Below, piece after piece: positions 48,422-62,794 of a stretch of DNA of 64,000 nt. The notes below the pieces were generated by a model. It was not told the DNA's origin, ran no database searches, and was given only the letters and a program-made list of their open reading frames with translations. The position numbers were made by a program, and so were the translations under genes. Source of the DNA: Vitis vinifera (Eukaryota > Streptophyta > Magnoliopsida > Vitales > Vitaceae); the NCBI RefSeq assembly GCF_030704535.1, contig NC_081815.1, positions 697,001 through 761,000 on the forward strand, in the 5' to 3' direction. How positions within the stretch are numbered: the stretch's first letter is position 1; every line of letters begins with the position of its first letter.

Positions 48422-51400
48422 GGATAAAACGATATTCCACCCGCGGCGGGGTCAGGCAGCGGAACACGGAGAGAGATTGATGGAGATCAGGGGTTGGAAG
48501 GGAATTTGAAATATGAGATAAAAGCGGAGCAAAGCATTTCCTGCGTGTGAACTTTGGGAATCCATTTGTTTTTCGAATTTTAGGAGACCTTTTCGTTACG
48601 CTCAAGTAGAGAGAGAAAGAGGGAAAGCCGTCCCAGCACGAGCTGTATAATTTAATAATGAAGGACCTATAATTAGAGGGCACGGGTCTGCCGACCTGAA
48701 TGATATGCCACGCGGCAGCATGAGAAGGGCCGTGCCCTCTTCGAAATGGCCGAAAGTGGTTCAATAGCTTGGTGATAGGATCGCCGCGGGTTGAATGACT
48801 CCTGACTTGGTGGGCGATTTGGTGACATGGACGTCCAAATAGAAACCACGTGGCTTCCATGTTGCGCTGTGGCCCCATAAAATCTTTTAAAAGAGTTTAC
48901 TGGAAAAAATAAAAATTTGAAAGTTAATGATTCTAACTTTTAAAGAAAATTTTAAATAAATAAGGTGATCGGATAAACAAAACATTTAAACTTTTTTTTA
49001 TTTATATTTAATTTTTCTAAATATTAAGTAATTTATTTTTCATTTTTATAGAAATAAAAAAAAAAATTGCTGATTATGTAAAAAAGAAATTTAAAAAGTC
49101 ATCTTTCTATCATTTTTAGTAATTTTTATGATTTCTATTTATGATATGACTTTATTGATTAACTGTATTTGTAAAAGGAAATTAAAAGAGAAAAAAAAAG
49201 CGCCTTCTCAAATAATGGATTGAATGGGCCTACATGGTGAAGGCCAGCCGACGCTACCACTTACTTTAGAGACAATTGTGGATATGTTGGGCCCATGAAT
49301 CAGAGATAACGGCCAGATTAAAGATCGTAACGACTGGTGGGCCCAACCCATCAGTTTATTAAAATGAACTAATGGCTGAGATAAGGCCACCAGCCCCACA
49401 TTACCCTATCCGATATAAAAGCAATTAACCAATAATAATGGGACGTTGATTTTAGCATTCTTCCACTGTGGTGCCATTTTATGACGGCTTCTACCGAAGA
49501 CAGCCGTATGGTTTCGATTGTTCTTACAATCAACAAAATCTGAAATGTCATAAGTTTTTTTCTTTCCCGCAACCTTTGCCCGTACTGTTTAGCCGCAATC
49601 TAAAAGTTTATGCCGACGATGATGGGGACACGGACACTGTAAGAGCCGAGAGTGATTTTTGTGATAGCGTGTATTATTTTATCTCTAATATTTTTTTTAG
49701 AAATATTTTTATAAAAAATAAGGTAATATTTGAATACGAATAAAACAAATATTTAAATAATATTCTTGTATACATTATACAATAAAAAAAAGTCATTTTT
49801 TAAGAAAAATATTTATAAATATATCTCTAAATTTTTTAAATTTTGTTAAATACACAATTTCTTTTTAGAGTCAATTTATAAATCTTTAATATTTTCCTAT
49901 TAAGATATATTTTTTAATTAGATTTTTCCGTCATTACAATTGAAGTATTCATGCTTATGTATAGTTAAGTAATTAATTTCCTATATAAAACATTTTTATG
50001 TAGTTGAAAAAATTAAAAGAAGAAATTTTGATCAAAAAGTGAGTTTTTTTTAATGGATGTAATTGGGGTTTAGGATTTGAAAGTTTTAGGATTCTAATTT
50101 TACAAGCTAATGATAGAAGTTTTCTATTATCTTTACCCTTATGCAATTACTTATTATGTATTTTGGAGGATAAATTTGTGTGGAATTTAAGTAAAGATGA
50201 TTCTTTCTCTATCATATTCTAATGCAATTTGTTTCCGGTTATTATTAAAGAAAAATTTTATTTAAAATTTTATTATATAAAAATTAAATAATTTTAAAAT
50301 ATATAATTAATTTTTATTTTAAAGTCAAATATGATAAAATTATTCCCCCCAAATTTCTTTTATTTTCTTTTGGAACCAAATATACCCATTGTATTTATTC
50401 TTTGGTTTTCTCGCTATTTGGGAAGGATGTTTTTAAAGCTGGCAAGGAGCTCTTGGCGGATCCAGCCACAAAATTGTCCGGAAATTAATGTTCTCTTGTT
50501 TGGTCTCGAATGCTTGGAAGGACCGAAAACCTTGGAATCTTTGAAAGGTCCAAGAAGTCAAGTTATTACAGCAAAGAATACCTTCCTTAGATCCAAGTTC
50601 CACTGGTCTGACGGAGAAGTAGGATCTGTAAGGCTCTCTTTTTGTAATTTTATGATTGGTGCTTTTAATTTAATCCTTCTTTATTTTGCATTGTGAAGGT
50701 TTAATATAGAATTCAACAACTCACCCGTTGTTAGTCCAATGTTCATTAGAAATAATATTAATACTGTCATTATATTTCACGAAACAGAGAATTTCACATT
50801 GAGATTGGCTTTCGATACTATTTGTCCACATAGATAAAAATAATCAATATATATAAGCTTTCATACCAGAAATGACAGTTTGCATATTGAAATTAGGTTA
50901 GTTCGTGAATCCCTTTGAAGAGTATATTCATGGAATATGGAATAGGATTCATTTTCAGTCTTTTTGATGGGTGTAACCTTGCTGTAGATTTCATGGTAGA
51001 CTTGCCTAGGCCCTAGACTAGTCCCAAATTTTGAATGCTGGAAAATGTATGTGAATTATCACTCAGCTTTCCAACAACTCAAAACCAAATTCACTGATTG
51101 GTGTTAAAAATCAAGCGTTAGTCAATGTGGGATATCTCACATATACTCAAATTACGGTGTAAATGTGGACAGATTTTTATGCTGGAAAAACTGCTAAATT
51201 CTGGGTTAATTTTGATACAAACTAGGACTGAGTTTATGGTAGAAATCACCCAGAAATTTAGGCTGATTTCTCATGTTGAAAAACTTAATCCTCAATTTGG
51301 GTAGTATGGGCGTGAACTGATGCTCAAATTGTTGATGGTTCTGCTGTCAGACCTTGAGGGCTGCCTATTTATATCTGAATGAAATTAAATTCCCTTCATT

Positions 51401-51770
51401 TAGCATCTCTATATTGATTGTTATATATATGGGGGAAGAAATTGTTATATATTGCAACATTGATCTAAAATTCTAATCCAATTTTTGGGTGTTGAGACTC
51501 TGGTTTCTGTTACAATTTCACGATTTTTTTTTCTGCCCATCATCTTCTCCAACACCCCCACCCACCCTTCTCTCTTTCTCAGGCCCTTCTAGGCCTAAGA
51601 TAGTGATACAGCACAAAAAATAGTGAAAAAATGAGGTCAATATCCTATGAGATTGTATCCCGTGGAGAAGTGCAGTATTCAATATTTGCTATTGGTTTGA
51701 GCGTCGAGATAGCTCCTATAATTCCAAGGCATGCCATGGGGATTCTTCGTTCTGCAGCCGCTTCCTTGGA
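48422..51770. other. VWA gene promoter and gene-free region
   Basis: About 48422-48900 is more GC-rich and is the likely leader and promoter of the minus-strand VWA gene. The rest is mostly AT-rich. Frames near 49468-49743 and 50331-50696 on the plus strand show no family similarity and look fortuitous. AATGTGGGATATCTCACATA near 51126 resembles the motif in the 33.4-33.7 kb repeat. The stretch to 51770 is the TBL 3' UTR. Confidence 0.35.
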
Positions 51771-54700
51771 CTAAAGCTGTGCAAAGAGGATTTCATTCCA
51801 CATATCAGGAATGCCGGGTAAACACCAGTGCAAGCAATCCTGCACTCCTGGTGTGGCTCTGATGCTATACCGAGATATATGACCCTCGTCTCTAAGTTGC
51901 GATGATGCTGTTATGTCCAAGAGCTTAACCCTCGTCCCCTTCACAGCTGCCACTGCAACAGGATCCAGAGATTCGTCTTTTAAAACTTCTTTCCCATCAG
52001 ACAGAGGGGTGGTGTTGTCACAGCTCCCTCCTGTGTTCCAGTCCCCATTAAAGAAATGCCTAGGAGAGATAGTCCTGTAGAATGCTTTCAAGCCTGGATA
52101 TTTTGGGAGCTGTGAGTCTACCCACTTGACAATACTGTGGATAGTGAGATTTTTTGCCCCTCCAATTTCTGCTATCTTTGTATCAGTGTTGGGCACACCT
52201 CCTACATGCATGACCCACCTGTTTGCCTTAAGCTTCCCTCTGTTCCAATGGTGTCCTGTGTTGAGAACCAGAACATCAAACTTGTTAAGGAATCTACGCA
52301 GGAATGCCGGTGGCCGATCAAGGTGCATGGCATAATCCATGGTTGGGTTCACGCTGTTAAGTGGTTCCAAGTCACAAAGGCTTGCTGACCAGTAATAGAG
52401 GATGGTAGTATTGGTGCCTGGGAACCAATATGCCCACCCATCAGGGCGTAGAGCACCACGAGCTTTGACCAGACCATACTTCCATCCCACGCTAGTGACA
52501 TCAGGACTTTCCTTACCACCCGTGATCATGCACATTAGAGATTGGAACTGCTGTCTGCCCAATGAATCCCCAATAAAAGCTAGGGTTTTGTCCTGCATCC
52601 TGGAATGCATCAATAGAATCAGCATAGTAGCATACAATTTCAGACTATATTAAGATAAGCAGAAGGCAGGAAGATTTCTATTTTTAAATTTTTTTTCCGT
52701 ATTGGGATTTGAACCTGAAACCTCTCACCTCCCACCTCCCACCTCCCACAAGCCCTTCCCAACCCTTCATCACTTGAGACAGGACTCGAGGGCTAAGCAG
52801 AAGGTAGAGAGATCATTGTTATGAAAACAGCAAACCAATGCAAATAACAAATGAAAGCACAAGAGAGTAAATTCTATTTACTGGAATGCACTAGAATCCA
52901 GAATATAACATTAGCACCTGTGATCCAAGTGTGCAAGGAGAGGAATGACCCATAGTCCAATATGTTCAGTCCGGAATGAAGAAACTACTCTAAAAAAAAG
53001 GGCCTTGTGTCTCCAAGTGATGGTGGTCAAGGGGCTTGGGGTGTGCAACTCAGCCAAACTGGTATGTGCACCTCAGGTGTAGAACGTCCAGGTTGTAGCT
53101 TTGACACAATTTGAATGTGCAATATGAACTCCAGAAAACCTAGTTTGAGGTGATTATAGCTCAACAGTATCAATTCACCAATAGTTGAGATATTATGATC
53201 TCAAGCAGATTGGCTAGATTGGGCTTGCATTACAAACTAAAAGATTAAGTCGAAAGAAAGAAATTGGCATCAAATAACTGGAGAATTGAGAGTGATCAGT
53301 AGCCCTAGAACAATCACTTCTCTTGTTTGCTGATATACATATTTCTTAAGTCAGGTTGTGCGACACCTGAACCAATCCAATCCAATCCAACTGCAAGTCA
53401 TTTGAGGTGATGTTTTTAACAACTCCAGAAGACAACTTAAAAAACATTTTAATTGAGCCCAACACAAATTGCATCCACCTGGTAAGGTCTGATCTTAGCA
53501 GTAGTTTATGTGGATTAGGTTGGATTCATTTAGCTGTTGAAACTAACCTAACGTGCAACAAACATATTAAGTCTGATCATTATCAGTAAATTTCTCAAAT
53601 GCAGTAGTACCTTCTCAAGAAGTTTGACCCTGTAAATTTGTCCATTTTACAATTTTTTGGCCGCCACTGAAACTTCTCATATGCAAAATCTGTGCGCTCC
53701 GTCAACCGGCAAGCCCACATTGGCGATAGCCATTGCTTGCATTCAAACCCAGAATAAAAAGGTCGACTATCATCCTCAACCCATTTTCCTATAGCATAGT
53801 TACAGGCTGGAGCAAAGGCCAAATAAAAAGAGAATCACCAATCAGTTACAATGTATAAATATGTAAATATACAAATTAAAGGTAATGGGTGTGTCAGATT
53901 TACATCATCATAGGATTTACACCCTTTCAATAATGAAGAGAAGTGGCCGGGTGTGGAAAACCATTTACTAATCTGTGTCTAGGATATATTAGAGTAAACT
54001 AAATTTCCACTAAGCTTCAGTCATGAGCTGCTGCTGCTGCTACAACTACAGAGTCCAAATGCTAAGGCACCATGGAGATCGTACAAAAGTCAGATCAATA
54101 AAATCTCCCATCAGCTTTTAGTTTAACCAATCAAAAGTCATGCTTCACACAGTTATGGACATTCAACTCTTTTCTAATTCAAGTCAACCCATTGATAGAA
54201 CAACCTAAATTGATCATTTACCTCTGACAACATGCCTATGAGACAAAGCTTTTGTTAAGGTTCTCTCCATTGAGTTTCCAGTCCATGTGAAGACGCTGGA
54301 GTTAGAAACTAATAAAATAAAAATTAAATTAAATAAAAATAATTTATATATATTTATTTTTTTTCTTTTTTCTTTTTCTTTTTCTCTTTCCCATTAGGAC
54401 TTGAAACTAGAACCTCCCATATACCCACCATAACCCTTTACCACTTGAACCAAACCTCAACGGCATAAAAAATAAATCAATGTCAAAATCAAATTCAATC
54501 AAATATTCTACCTTGATTTCCTGCACTTATTGTTGAATTTTTATATTCTTTTCCCTCTAGTGAAGAGCTTTTATTCGCAGAGCTTATTGGTGCTGCTACA
54601 ACCAAATCCACGTCTTCTGCTTTTTTTGAACTACTCTTTCCTTCTGGCACTCTATTGTCTCTGGATTCTTCTTTGGGGACATTTATGGGATCTCCTGCAA

Positions 54701-55882
54701 GGCCACAATAAAATACAAAACTTTAGTGACTTTAGTCCTGAGTATGCTATGACATCTGAAATAAACAGATGGAGAATGCTGATTTCATGGTCAGTACAAT
54801 TCAAAAATGAGATTAAAAGTAACTGGATTTCAACAGTTCAGCTCAGGACAAATGACAATTCAAAGTAGGAATAAACAAAGAAAATACAAAATTCATGATT
54901 TGGCTATGTAACCAACATGCTAATCTGATAACCTTAAACATTTGACATACAGGAAGCAGAACAACTAGAGATATCCAATCTGGTGAGACTATACATAATT
55001 GAAGAATTGTTCATCATACATGGGATCCAGCACAAAATAACTCAAGCATTTGCTCAAAAACATGAGGTCACTACTTCACCAACATCAGGACATAAATAAA
55101 AGGCAATCTTACCTTTCTTCTCATCAGAGGGAGTTATCACATTGCTGTCACTGTTCCAAATTCCAGGGGAGCTTTTTTCAGGATTCAACTGATCTACTAA
55201 ACTAAAAGCTTTTTCTTCTTGGCCATTCACCACTTCTTTGTCTTCCGGAGAAGTAGATATATCTTTGTTCTTATGTATTGGTGGTTTTGACGAGCTTTCT
55301 AAAGCAGGACCTGTTTGAATATCCACCCAGCAGATGAAAACAATGTAAAGATGTGAATAAAGAAGTAGCATAAAACTATTTCATGATTCTAAGTTTATAA
55401 ATTCATGGGAATCCCCTAATGTTTCTCTTGTAGAAAAGTATAGTGCATGCTAATTTGAAAGCGCCATGTGAGACTTCAGAACCTTTCATCCGCATTCACT
55501 GATAAGTTCCATCATTTTTGGCACATACAACAAAGAACACTCCATCCAATAGCTTGGAGGTAGAGCTCTCATGTATTGGCAAGAAGGATCCTTCATTATG
55601 GTCTTCAACTAAACTCTAAATCCTTTGAAATGGCTTTAGTAATATTTATAGCATTAATCCTAGATGAGAACCAAATGAAAACAAAGTTCTCAGAAGAAAA
55701 AAAAGAAAGGATATCACTTAAAGCAAACCTGGATACAGCTGCAACAAGCGATTCTGAGGTGGAAGTAAGGTTGTAAGAAGCGGGGTTTTCTCCCATGCCC
55801 AAATAAGAATGGTTGTGCACACAAGAACAAGGAGGATGAGAGAGAGTTGTTTACCCCGCAACGCATAAAATCCCCCTTTCAT
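51771..55882 (-). CDS. TBL: Trichome birefringence-like (TBL/DUF231) O-acetyltransferase
   Basis: Five exons (55729-55882, 55113-55310, 54512-54694, 53611-53806, 51771-52599) encode 519 residues. The start [20 protein letters not shown] gives a short basic tail and one Golgi-type membrane anchor (about residues 12-29). About 120 residues of polar, Ser/Lys/Glu-rich stem follow, without conservation. The TBL domain begins with [20 protein letters not shown] and [20 protein letters not shown], then [20 protein letters not shown] with the GDS nucleophile motif. Near the C terminus [19 protein letters not shown] supplies the DxxH motif. It would acetylate a wall polysaccharide in the Golgi. The [19 protein letters not shown] block points to the TBL14-16 branch, whose substrate I cannot state. 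All catalytic motifs are intact. Confidence 0.92.
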
Positions 55883-57060
55883 CCTTAGTGCACACAAAAT
55901 ATATGAAATTAAAAGTGTTCAGATGCCTACAAATGCATTGAATTCTCTTGAATCATTCAATTTATAGCCTGTAAAATATGGGGAGATAAACATTAAAAAA
56001 AGGATTCAAAACTCAACAATACAATGTAATTGGTTCTGCACTTCATAAAATGGAAGCAAACATAGATAATTAGGGCAAGAAAAACAAAGCTCATAGAGAC
56101 ACAAATTTCACAAGGAAAAAAAAACCTGGATCTGGAATTGGACAAGAAAAGAGCTTATTCCCTCTAATAATCTTATTGCCATAAGGCAGCCTGTGATTAT
56201 TTTCAAAATGAAATCCCAAAACTTCAAAATTACAGCCACCATACTCTGCCCGTTATAGTGATTTAGTTCATGAAGTTGGTTCATTACCAAAGTTAGACCT
56301 GATTTACTAAAATGAATGCCCACATTCCACCTAAAGCCCAGACAAATGAATCTTCTACCAAATAGAAGACTCTACATCCACTTCCAGACCAAACAACACT
56401 TTCAGATCTCAACCACACAAGCCCAGGTTAATTCAAAACTCATTTTATAGTATAAAAGAAACTACCCCTCCTCTCCGGGAAGTTTGAATTTCACTCCACA
56501 CCTAAAAAACCCCTTAACATCAAGTCAGCTTAACAAGGGCAATGCATAATAGTACAAGCCAGTTCCTCCAATCTCTCAAAATCCCCGGTAACACACTGCC
56601 TGATCACTTCATCCCAAAAAGGGGAAAAGTTCCCACATTTCATCACCCCACCATATCCTTCTAATAATTTCAAACAAACAAACAACAGCAGCAAAAGGGC
56701 TACACAAACCGAAATCAGATCTTACAATTCTATTACAAATTATTAAACAAGAATAACACAACCACCACATCTATGATTTTCCAGATCAGAATCGAAACCG
56801 AAACTCCCTAACAAAACCTAACTCACCACGCTGACACGAGACCACCCACAACCAAATTCGAAAACCCAATTGAAAAAAAAAAAAAAACCATGTACAACAA
56901 AGAAATCAGACAAAGAAGCAACGTAATTTACCTGAAAGCGAACTCTCTGAACTACTCTGAAAGATTAAAAAAATTAGAAAACAAATAGAAATGGAAAATG
57001 AAAGACAACGGGAAACGGAAAGCCGATGGACGGTGGAAGGGGTTTAGATAATAAATGAGC
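55883..57060 (-). other. TBL 5' leader with a putative intron
   Basis: On the minus strand a donor CAG/GTAAAT at 56931 and an acceptor TTTACAG ending at 55969 would remove about 960 bp. That leaves leader exons of about 56932-57060 and 55883-55968. This is inferred from splice consensus only. No other coding sequence was seen in between. Confidence 0.35.
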
Positions 57061-57860
57061 GATCTAGGGGTACGGACGAGAATAACGCGGAGAAAACTAA
57101 GAAGATCTTTTGGGTGTTAACGCGGCAATGTTTTCTTCTATTTCCACGGCGAATTTTGTGGAGTTGGTGAGTTTTCCGCGCGTGCGACGACGTGGAGGCA
57201 ACGAAAATGGGTGCGGTGGTAGTGCTGCGAAGTGGTATCATTGATATTTAATCAATGAGATTAGCCTATGTATGAAATGGAAATAAAATAAAATAAAAAA
57301 GAATAAGTAGTTGAATTAATCACGACATATGTGATGCGGATTCAAAACCTAATGAGTTAGGATTTTATTTTAAGAAAAAATGGTTGACTAATTGAGACTA
57401 AGAGTATTGGCAGCTTAAATGTGGCCACGTCTAATTAAGTTAATTTATATAAGATCTACATTATTTTTAATTTGATGAAAATTTCAAATAAAATAGAAAA
57501 ATGTTAAATATTAAACTTAAAATTACTGCTAAAATCCATGTGAAGGATTAATTTCATTAACCCCAAGGTTTTAACTAAATATATATAACCCCATAGATTT
57601 AAAATTTTATCATGTATTTCCCTTAATTTGAGTGAGGAGGGAGGTAAATAAAAATAAAAAATAATAATAAATGGGGTATTTGATCAAATTTAAAATATAT
57701 AGAAATTATATATATTTTGGTTAAAACCTTGAATAAAATTAATGAAGCTAACTTAAACCATAAATAAAGGAAGGAAGAATATGGAAAGTAATTATAAAAA
57801 ATAGGGCAATATGTAGAATTCTGTTAAAACGAGGGGTGTGAGTAAAAAATAATAAAAATA

Positions 57861-57907
<47 letters not shown>

Positions 57908-60233
57908 AAAAAAGGAAAAAAAAAAAAGGAAGTTTGGGGAAAAAAAAAATTTCCAATGGCATGGAGAGTATAGGTAAGAAAATGATTTAATGAAGAGGAA
58001 AAATATTATAGATGGGATGTTGAATTTTCCCTGGTAACAGAAACCTTACTAATCACCTAAAAATTAATTATTCCTTCTTAGTGGTCATATCACTCATTTG
58101 GTACTTCGAATTCCATTGTTTGTAGATACATCACTCCTTTTATATGTTTCAGTTCTAGTCATGATTGGAATTGGTTGCCACGTGTCATATGACCGCACCA
58201 TCTCGTCCCTAATTTTGGGCCGGACATTTTCATATTTGGATTTAGTCCGGGCCTGAGCACGATCATGTTATGTTTGGGCTTTGCCAACTGAGTTTTGTAT
58301 CACAAGATTCACAACTACTCCATTAACGCTTATATAGAAGAGGAGGCATAGGTCCGTAACATTTCGATCAGAAAGACATGATCATCTCATAACACACCTA
58401 TCTCATAGTTTTAGTATTGATTATAATATAACGGGAACTGACACCCTCCTATCATTAGGCTTTTCCATTTTGTTACGGTATTATATGTCCTACTTTAATT
58501 ATGATTTATTGTTACAATCAAAGCATGATTAGTTTATTACAAGTATAAATTTTTTATTATGTTGATTAATGAGTTGGATAAAAAAAACTTTAGTAGAATT
58601 ATTACAATTAATTAGAACGTTGACTCACTTCCTATGTTTCCATTTTATGGGCAAATGACGTCCTTCAACAAATAATGCCTTTGGGTATTTTGGTAATTAT
58701 GGATTTGCATATTAATATTATATATTAAAGTATTTTATTTTAGTCTAATTAAATATGATCAATTAAATTAATGATGAACTTTTAAAAACACCTCTTATAT
58801 ACATTGTATAAGTTTTATAACTTATAAAAATCAAATTTATTTTATTTATTAATAATGGGTTAATAAATAAAATAAAATAATAAAAGGTATCCTCAATCTA
58901 AATGATGAAAGAAAAAAATGTTTATTATCTACGTTTTATTAATGAGTGATTTAAAGCTATAATACAACGTGGAAATCAAGGCTTAAGTATAATGTTTTAA
59001 TGGATTTATGTGTGTCTTTCGATTTAGCACGAGATTTTAACATTTTATCTTTTTATTAGATAAAATCGGGTTATATTATCTATCCATGTAACAAAGTTTA
59101 GTTTTGTTATTTTATCTAGATGGTGATTAGTTTTTATAACCATTTTGTATGAATCATGATTTTCCAACAATAATGCCCAAAAAAACCCTAAATTTAGTTG
59201 GATATTTTTCATGTTTTCGCCCAATGTAATATGCTAAGTGAGCGTCTTTGCATAATGACAGTCGAATTCTCTGGCCCTCCAAAATATTAAAAAAATGTTA
59301 TACTTAACTCTAAAGCATGGTATCAGCACTTTTTTAAGGCGTTGAAAGTAAGCGGCATATTAAAAAGTGACAATTAATTGATAGCGATGACGTGGCTATA
59401 CAAGTTTTATTTCATATTTTTTTTTTATAATAATCATATTTAGTGAGTACATTGACGGATTCTATTTTTCACATTTAATATTTTTATTATATTTTTATAA
59501 TGATCTAACTTCTCCACTATAACTCTTAAATTTTTCCTATCCACATTTCATTTATGTATCAGTAATTAAAAAAATTAAATATAATTTTTCAAAAACGTGT
59601 AAATATAAATCTCAAACATGATTTTTATATTTCTATGAATTATTTGTGTTAAAAAAAAAGCTAAAACCTTTTTTTTTTTCTAATAAAAAATAGATTTTTA
59701 TTTAAATAGAATTTAAAAAAATATCATTTTCATCCTTATCTTTAATCAAAATAATTTTAAAATATAAATTTTAGCGTAAAATTTAATCACAATAAGAATT
59801 ATCTCTACTTCTATTTCTTTGATCACTAAAAGCAGAAATTAAAAACAAGGCTTTAGTTATCCAACATCAAAAGCTAAGGTAAAATAAAACTTTAGACGTT
59901 AAATAACATTTTTCCTGTCTCAATAATTTAAATTTAATAAAGTTAATGGTTAAAAATAAATAAATAAAACAAGCTGCAAAATGGCACGGACAAGGCATGG
60001 TGGGGACGCAAGGGGAATCGGATTCCGAAAACAAAACCAACACAGGGTTGGAGGCTGGAACGCAATTCCAACAGTCGAGGAATAACCCTGACCTCGCAGC
60101 AGAGACGAGGAATTAGGGTTGCGAGTAGGTGCAGCTTTACGGATGTTGTTCTTCATAGTATTCATAGTTCCACGAGTTACTTGAATTTTTGCTTTTCTTT
60201 TATTTATTTTTAGGCTTTACTGAGTTCAAATCA
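57061..60233. other. AT-rich intergenic region between TBL and MTI1
   Basis: It begins with the TBL promoter (divergent to MTI1) and continues as AT-rich DNA with a (TA)n tract at 57862-57905. A CACGTG motif lies near 58180. The last 150-200 bases are more balanced and are probably the MTI1 promoter and leader. No gene is supported; the 71-codon minus frame at 59950-60165 has no family match. Confidence 0.35.
57862..57905. repeat. (TA)n microsatellite
   Basis: An uninterrupted AT/TA run of about 22 units, followed by purine-rich GAAAAAAGGAAAAA sequence. Confidence 0.95.
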
Positions 60234-62794
60234 ATGGCGGATTCCAACTCCAAACATCAGGATTCTCTGCAGTCGATATGTTATAAGCGCGGGTCACTCC
60301 AACTGCTCGATCAGGTTGGTGTTTGAATCTGATTTATTTTGATGAAGTGTTTGAAAACAGAGTGTGGTGGATTGAATGGTTTTTTTTTTTTTTTTTAGTG
60401 AATTTCGTTTTTGGATTGAGTTCAGACTGAGTGTTTATTATTGAACAGAGAAAGCTTCCTCTGGAAACTGTCTACTTGGAAATTAAAGGCGCAGATGATG
60501 GATGGTAACATGGTTTATCTGTTTTTGAATCGCTAGAATTTGAATTCATTCTATTTCAGGTTTTAACTTCTTTCGATTGTTGTTTTGGTGGGAGTAATTT
60601 TCTCCATAACTCATGGGGGAAAGATGTGGAGCTGTCTTCTTTAAATTCTTTTCTAGTGGAAACAGAGAAGATTCTGAACATTTTGGACCTGCTTTGTAGC
60701 GGAAATGAGAACTGTTTTCAGTTTTTAGAAAAAGAGAAGATGATGAATGATACAGAAAATCAGAAAAACATCTCGAAAAACTGTTTTCAAGTGTATTTTT
60801 TTGAGAAGGACTCATTTAGAAAGCATTAAAGGGCTATGTTCACTTTTCTAAAAATGCAAGTAATTTAACATTTGGATGCAAACTGAAATGAAAATGCTTC
60901 TGCAAAAATCATTTCAATTCTTCTGTGAAATGAAGCTCAAATCATTTTATTATTGAAAGTTGTGTACTACTTTGAAAACCTGGACGCTATTGCTCAGCCT
61001 TAGCATTGTTAGTAGTTCTGTTTTATTTTTTTGTCACTCTCCCATGTGTAAGCCTTTTCAAAGCTTTTATTTTAGATCATAGGCAATGTGATTAAAACTC
61101 TGAATGAAGTAACTTGCAAGGCCATTGCTTCATCTATTGGTTTCTGATATGTTCAAGAATCAAATCATTCTTTTAATTTTCATTTCTTTGTTTCTGCTTC
61201 ATTTATCATTCTTTATACTCTGTTAAAGGAAGGTAGCCCAAGATGGAGAACCTTGTACAAGAAATCATTTAATCAAATTCTCTGTTTTTTCCTGGCATGC
61301 TACTGGCACAGATGTTGTTTTGACAAATCTTGTTTTTGAAGGCCCCTAAACAATAATTTCATGCATCTATTGACATTTCATGCATGCGAATAACCAGAAT
61401 CTCCGATTGACTATGCTGTTTGTTAACTTATTTTATTAGGCATGCAATAAGAGATATGGTGGTTCGTGGGGCACCCGCAATTGCAATAGCAGCAGCCCTC
61501 TCCCTGGCTGTGGAAGTATCCAACTTAGAGGATTTTATTGGGACATCTGATGATGCAGCATCTTTCCTTAACAGCAAATTGGACTATCTTGTTACTAGGT
61601 ATTTTGTATTGGTGAATCTGGTGCATTGCATGATAATGACAGTTTCTTGTTTTCTGGTTATTAATTAAACTGATGAATTTGTGGTCATTGGTTTCCTGAC
61701 GATTATTGAGCAATAGCTGATTGTATTCTTCATCTGTTATTTGCCCTTTCAGCCGACCTACTGCTGTGAATCTTTCAGATGCTGTAACAAAACTTAAAGG
61801 AGTAATATCAAATGCTGCTGCCACTGCTTTTGAAGCCATGAGTGTTTTTCAGGTAGCTTATTGATAGTTATCTAATGAAGAAAAAAATACTAGCAATATT
61901 ATTGAATTTCCAGAAGAGGGCCAAACAGATACCTTGACAGCTATTCAAGAAGCTATCACTCTGCCACCAGATTCACACACCAGCCAGATGCCCAACAAAG
62001 TCCATCTTTTTCCTACTTAAGCCATCCCAACCTGTACTAAGACCATTACAACTAACTGCCAGGTGGCAGTGCACTCCTCTTCCTCTTTCTAGAATACACA
62101 TAACATATAGGAGGCCTATCACTTATCTCTGTTTTTGAATTTTGAATCAGTGATTTGCTTGCTTTTGATTTGTTTTAATAAGGCCATCTCAGGGTTTCCT
62201 GAGGTCAGGTGTGGGGAAATTTGAAATAGTCATTCTTTAATGCTTTCTCCCAATTGTTTTTTGAAATTTGGCCTCACTTGCAGCTAAAGCAAGCCTCATT
62301 ATTTATCTTTTATGGACATATGATCTATAGGCTTTTCTAGAGGCTGCTGAAGACATGCTTAGGGAGGATGTTGCTGCAAACAGAGCAATTGGGTTGTATG
62401 GAGCAAGTTTTCTTCAAAGCCATATAAAAGACTCTAAGAATCTGTCTATTTTGACACATTGCAACACTGGAAGGTACTGTCCTGTATTTTTTTAATATAT
62501 ATTTATATCTCCTTCCGCCCCCACCCCCCTTTCTCTCTCTCTCTCTCTCTCTCTCTCATATGGATCTCGTGCAGCCTTTTTTTCCCCTTGATTCACTAGC
62601 TGGTGAAGAAAGTGTTCAAGCTGAGGTGAAGCCTGAGCTTTCCATGTAAAATTGTTCTAATTTTTTTCTTTTCATATTGTTTCAACAGTCTTGCAACAGC
62701 TGGATATGGTACTGCTCTCGGTGTAATCCGTTCCGTTCATGCTGAAGGAATTTTACTGAGGGCCTATTGCACAGAGACACGTCCATTCAACCAA
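60234..62794 (+). CDS. MTI1: Methylthioribose-1-phosphate isomerase, 5' part
   Basis: Six exons are visible (60234-60314, 60449-60504, 61440-61598, 61753-61852, 62331-62473, 62689-62794), coding 215 residues with every junction in phase. The match runs [57 protein letters not shown], then [20 protein letters not shown], which carries the catalytic cysteine of the MtnA/eIF2B-alpha fold, and ends [11 protein letters not shown]. The enzyme converts 5-methylthioribose-1-phosphate to 5-methylthioribulose-1-phosphate in the methionine (Yang) salvage cycle and recycles the by-product of ethylene and nicotianamine synthesis. Plant proteins are about 370-390 residues. The rest, including the catalytic Asp, must lie right of the window, since no further exon appears in 62795-64000. 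Confidence 0.95.
62532..62559. repeat. (TC)n microsatellite in MTI1 intron 5
   Basis: Fourteen TC units stand in the intron between exons 5 and 6, upstream of the branch region of that intron. Confidence 0.9.

Noticed and set aside
49468-50696. Plus frames at 49468-49743 and 50331-50696
   Set aside because: No ATG context, introns or family similarity; composition follows the AT-rich background.
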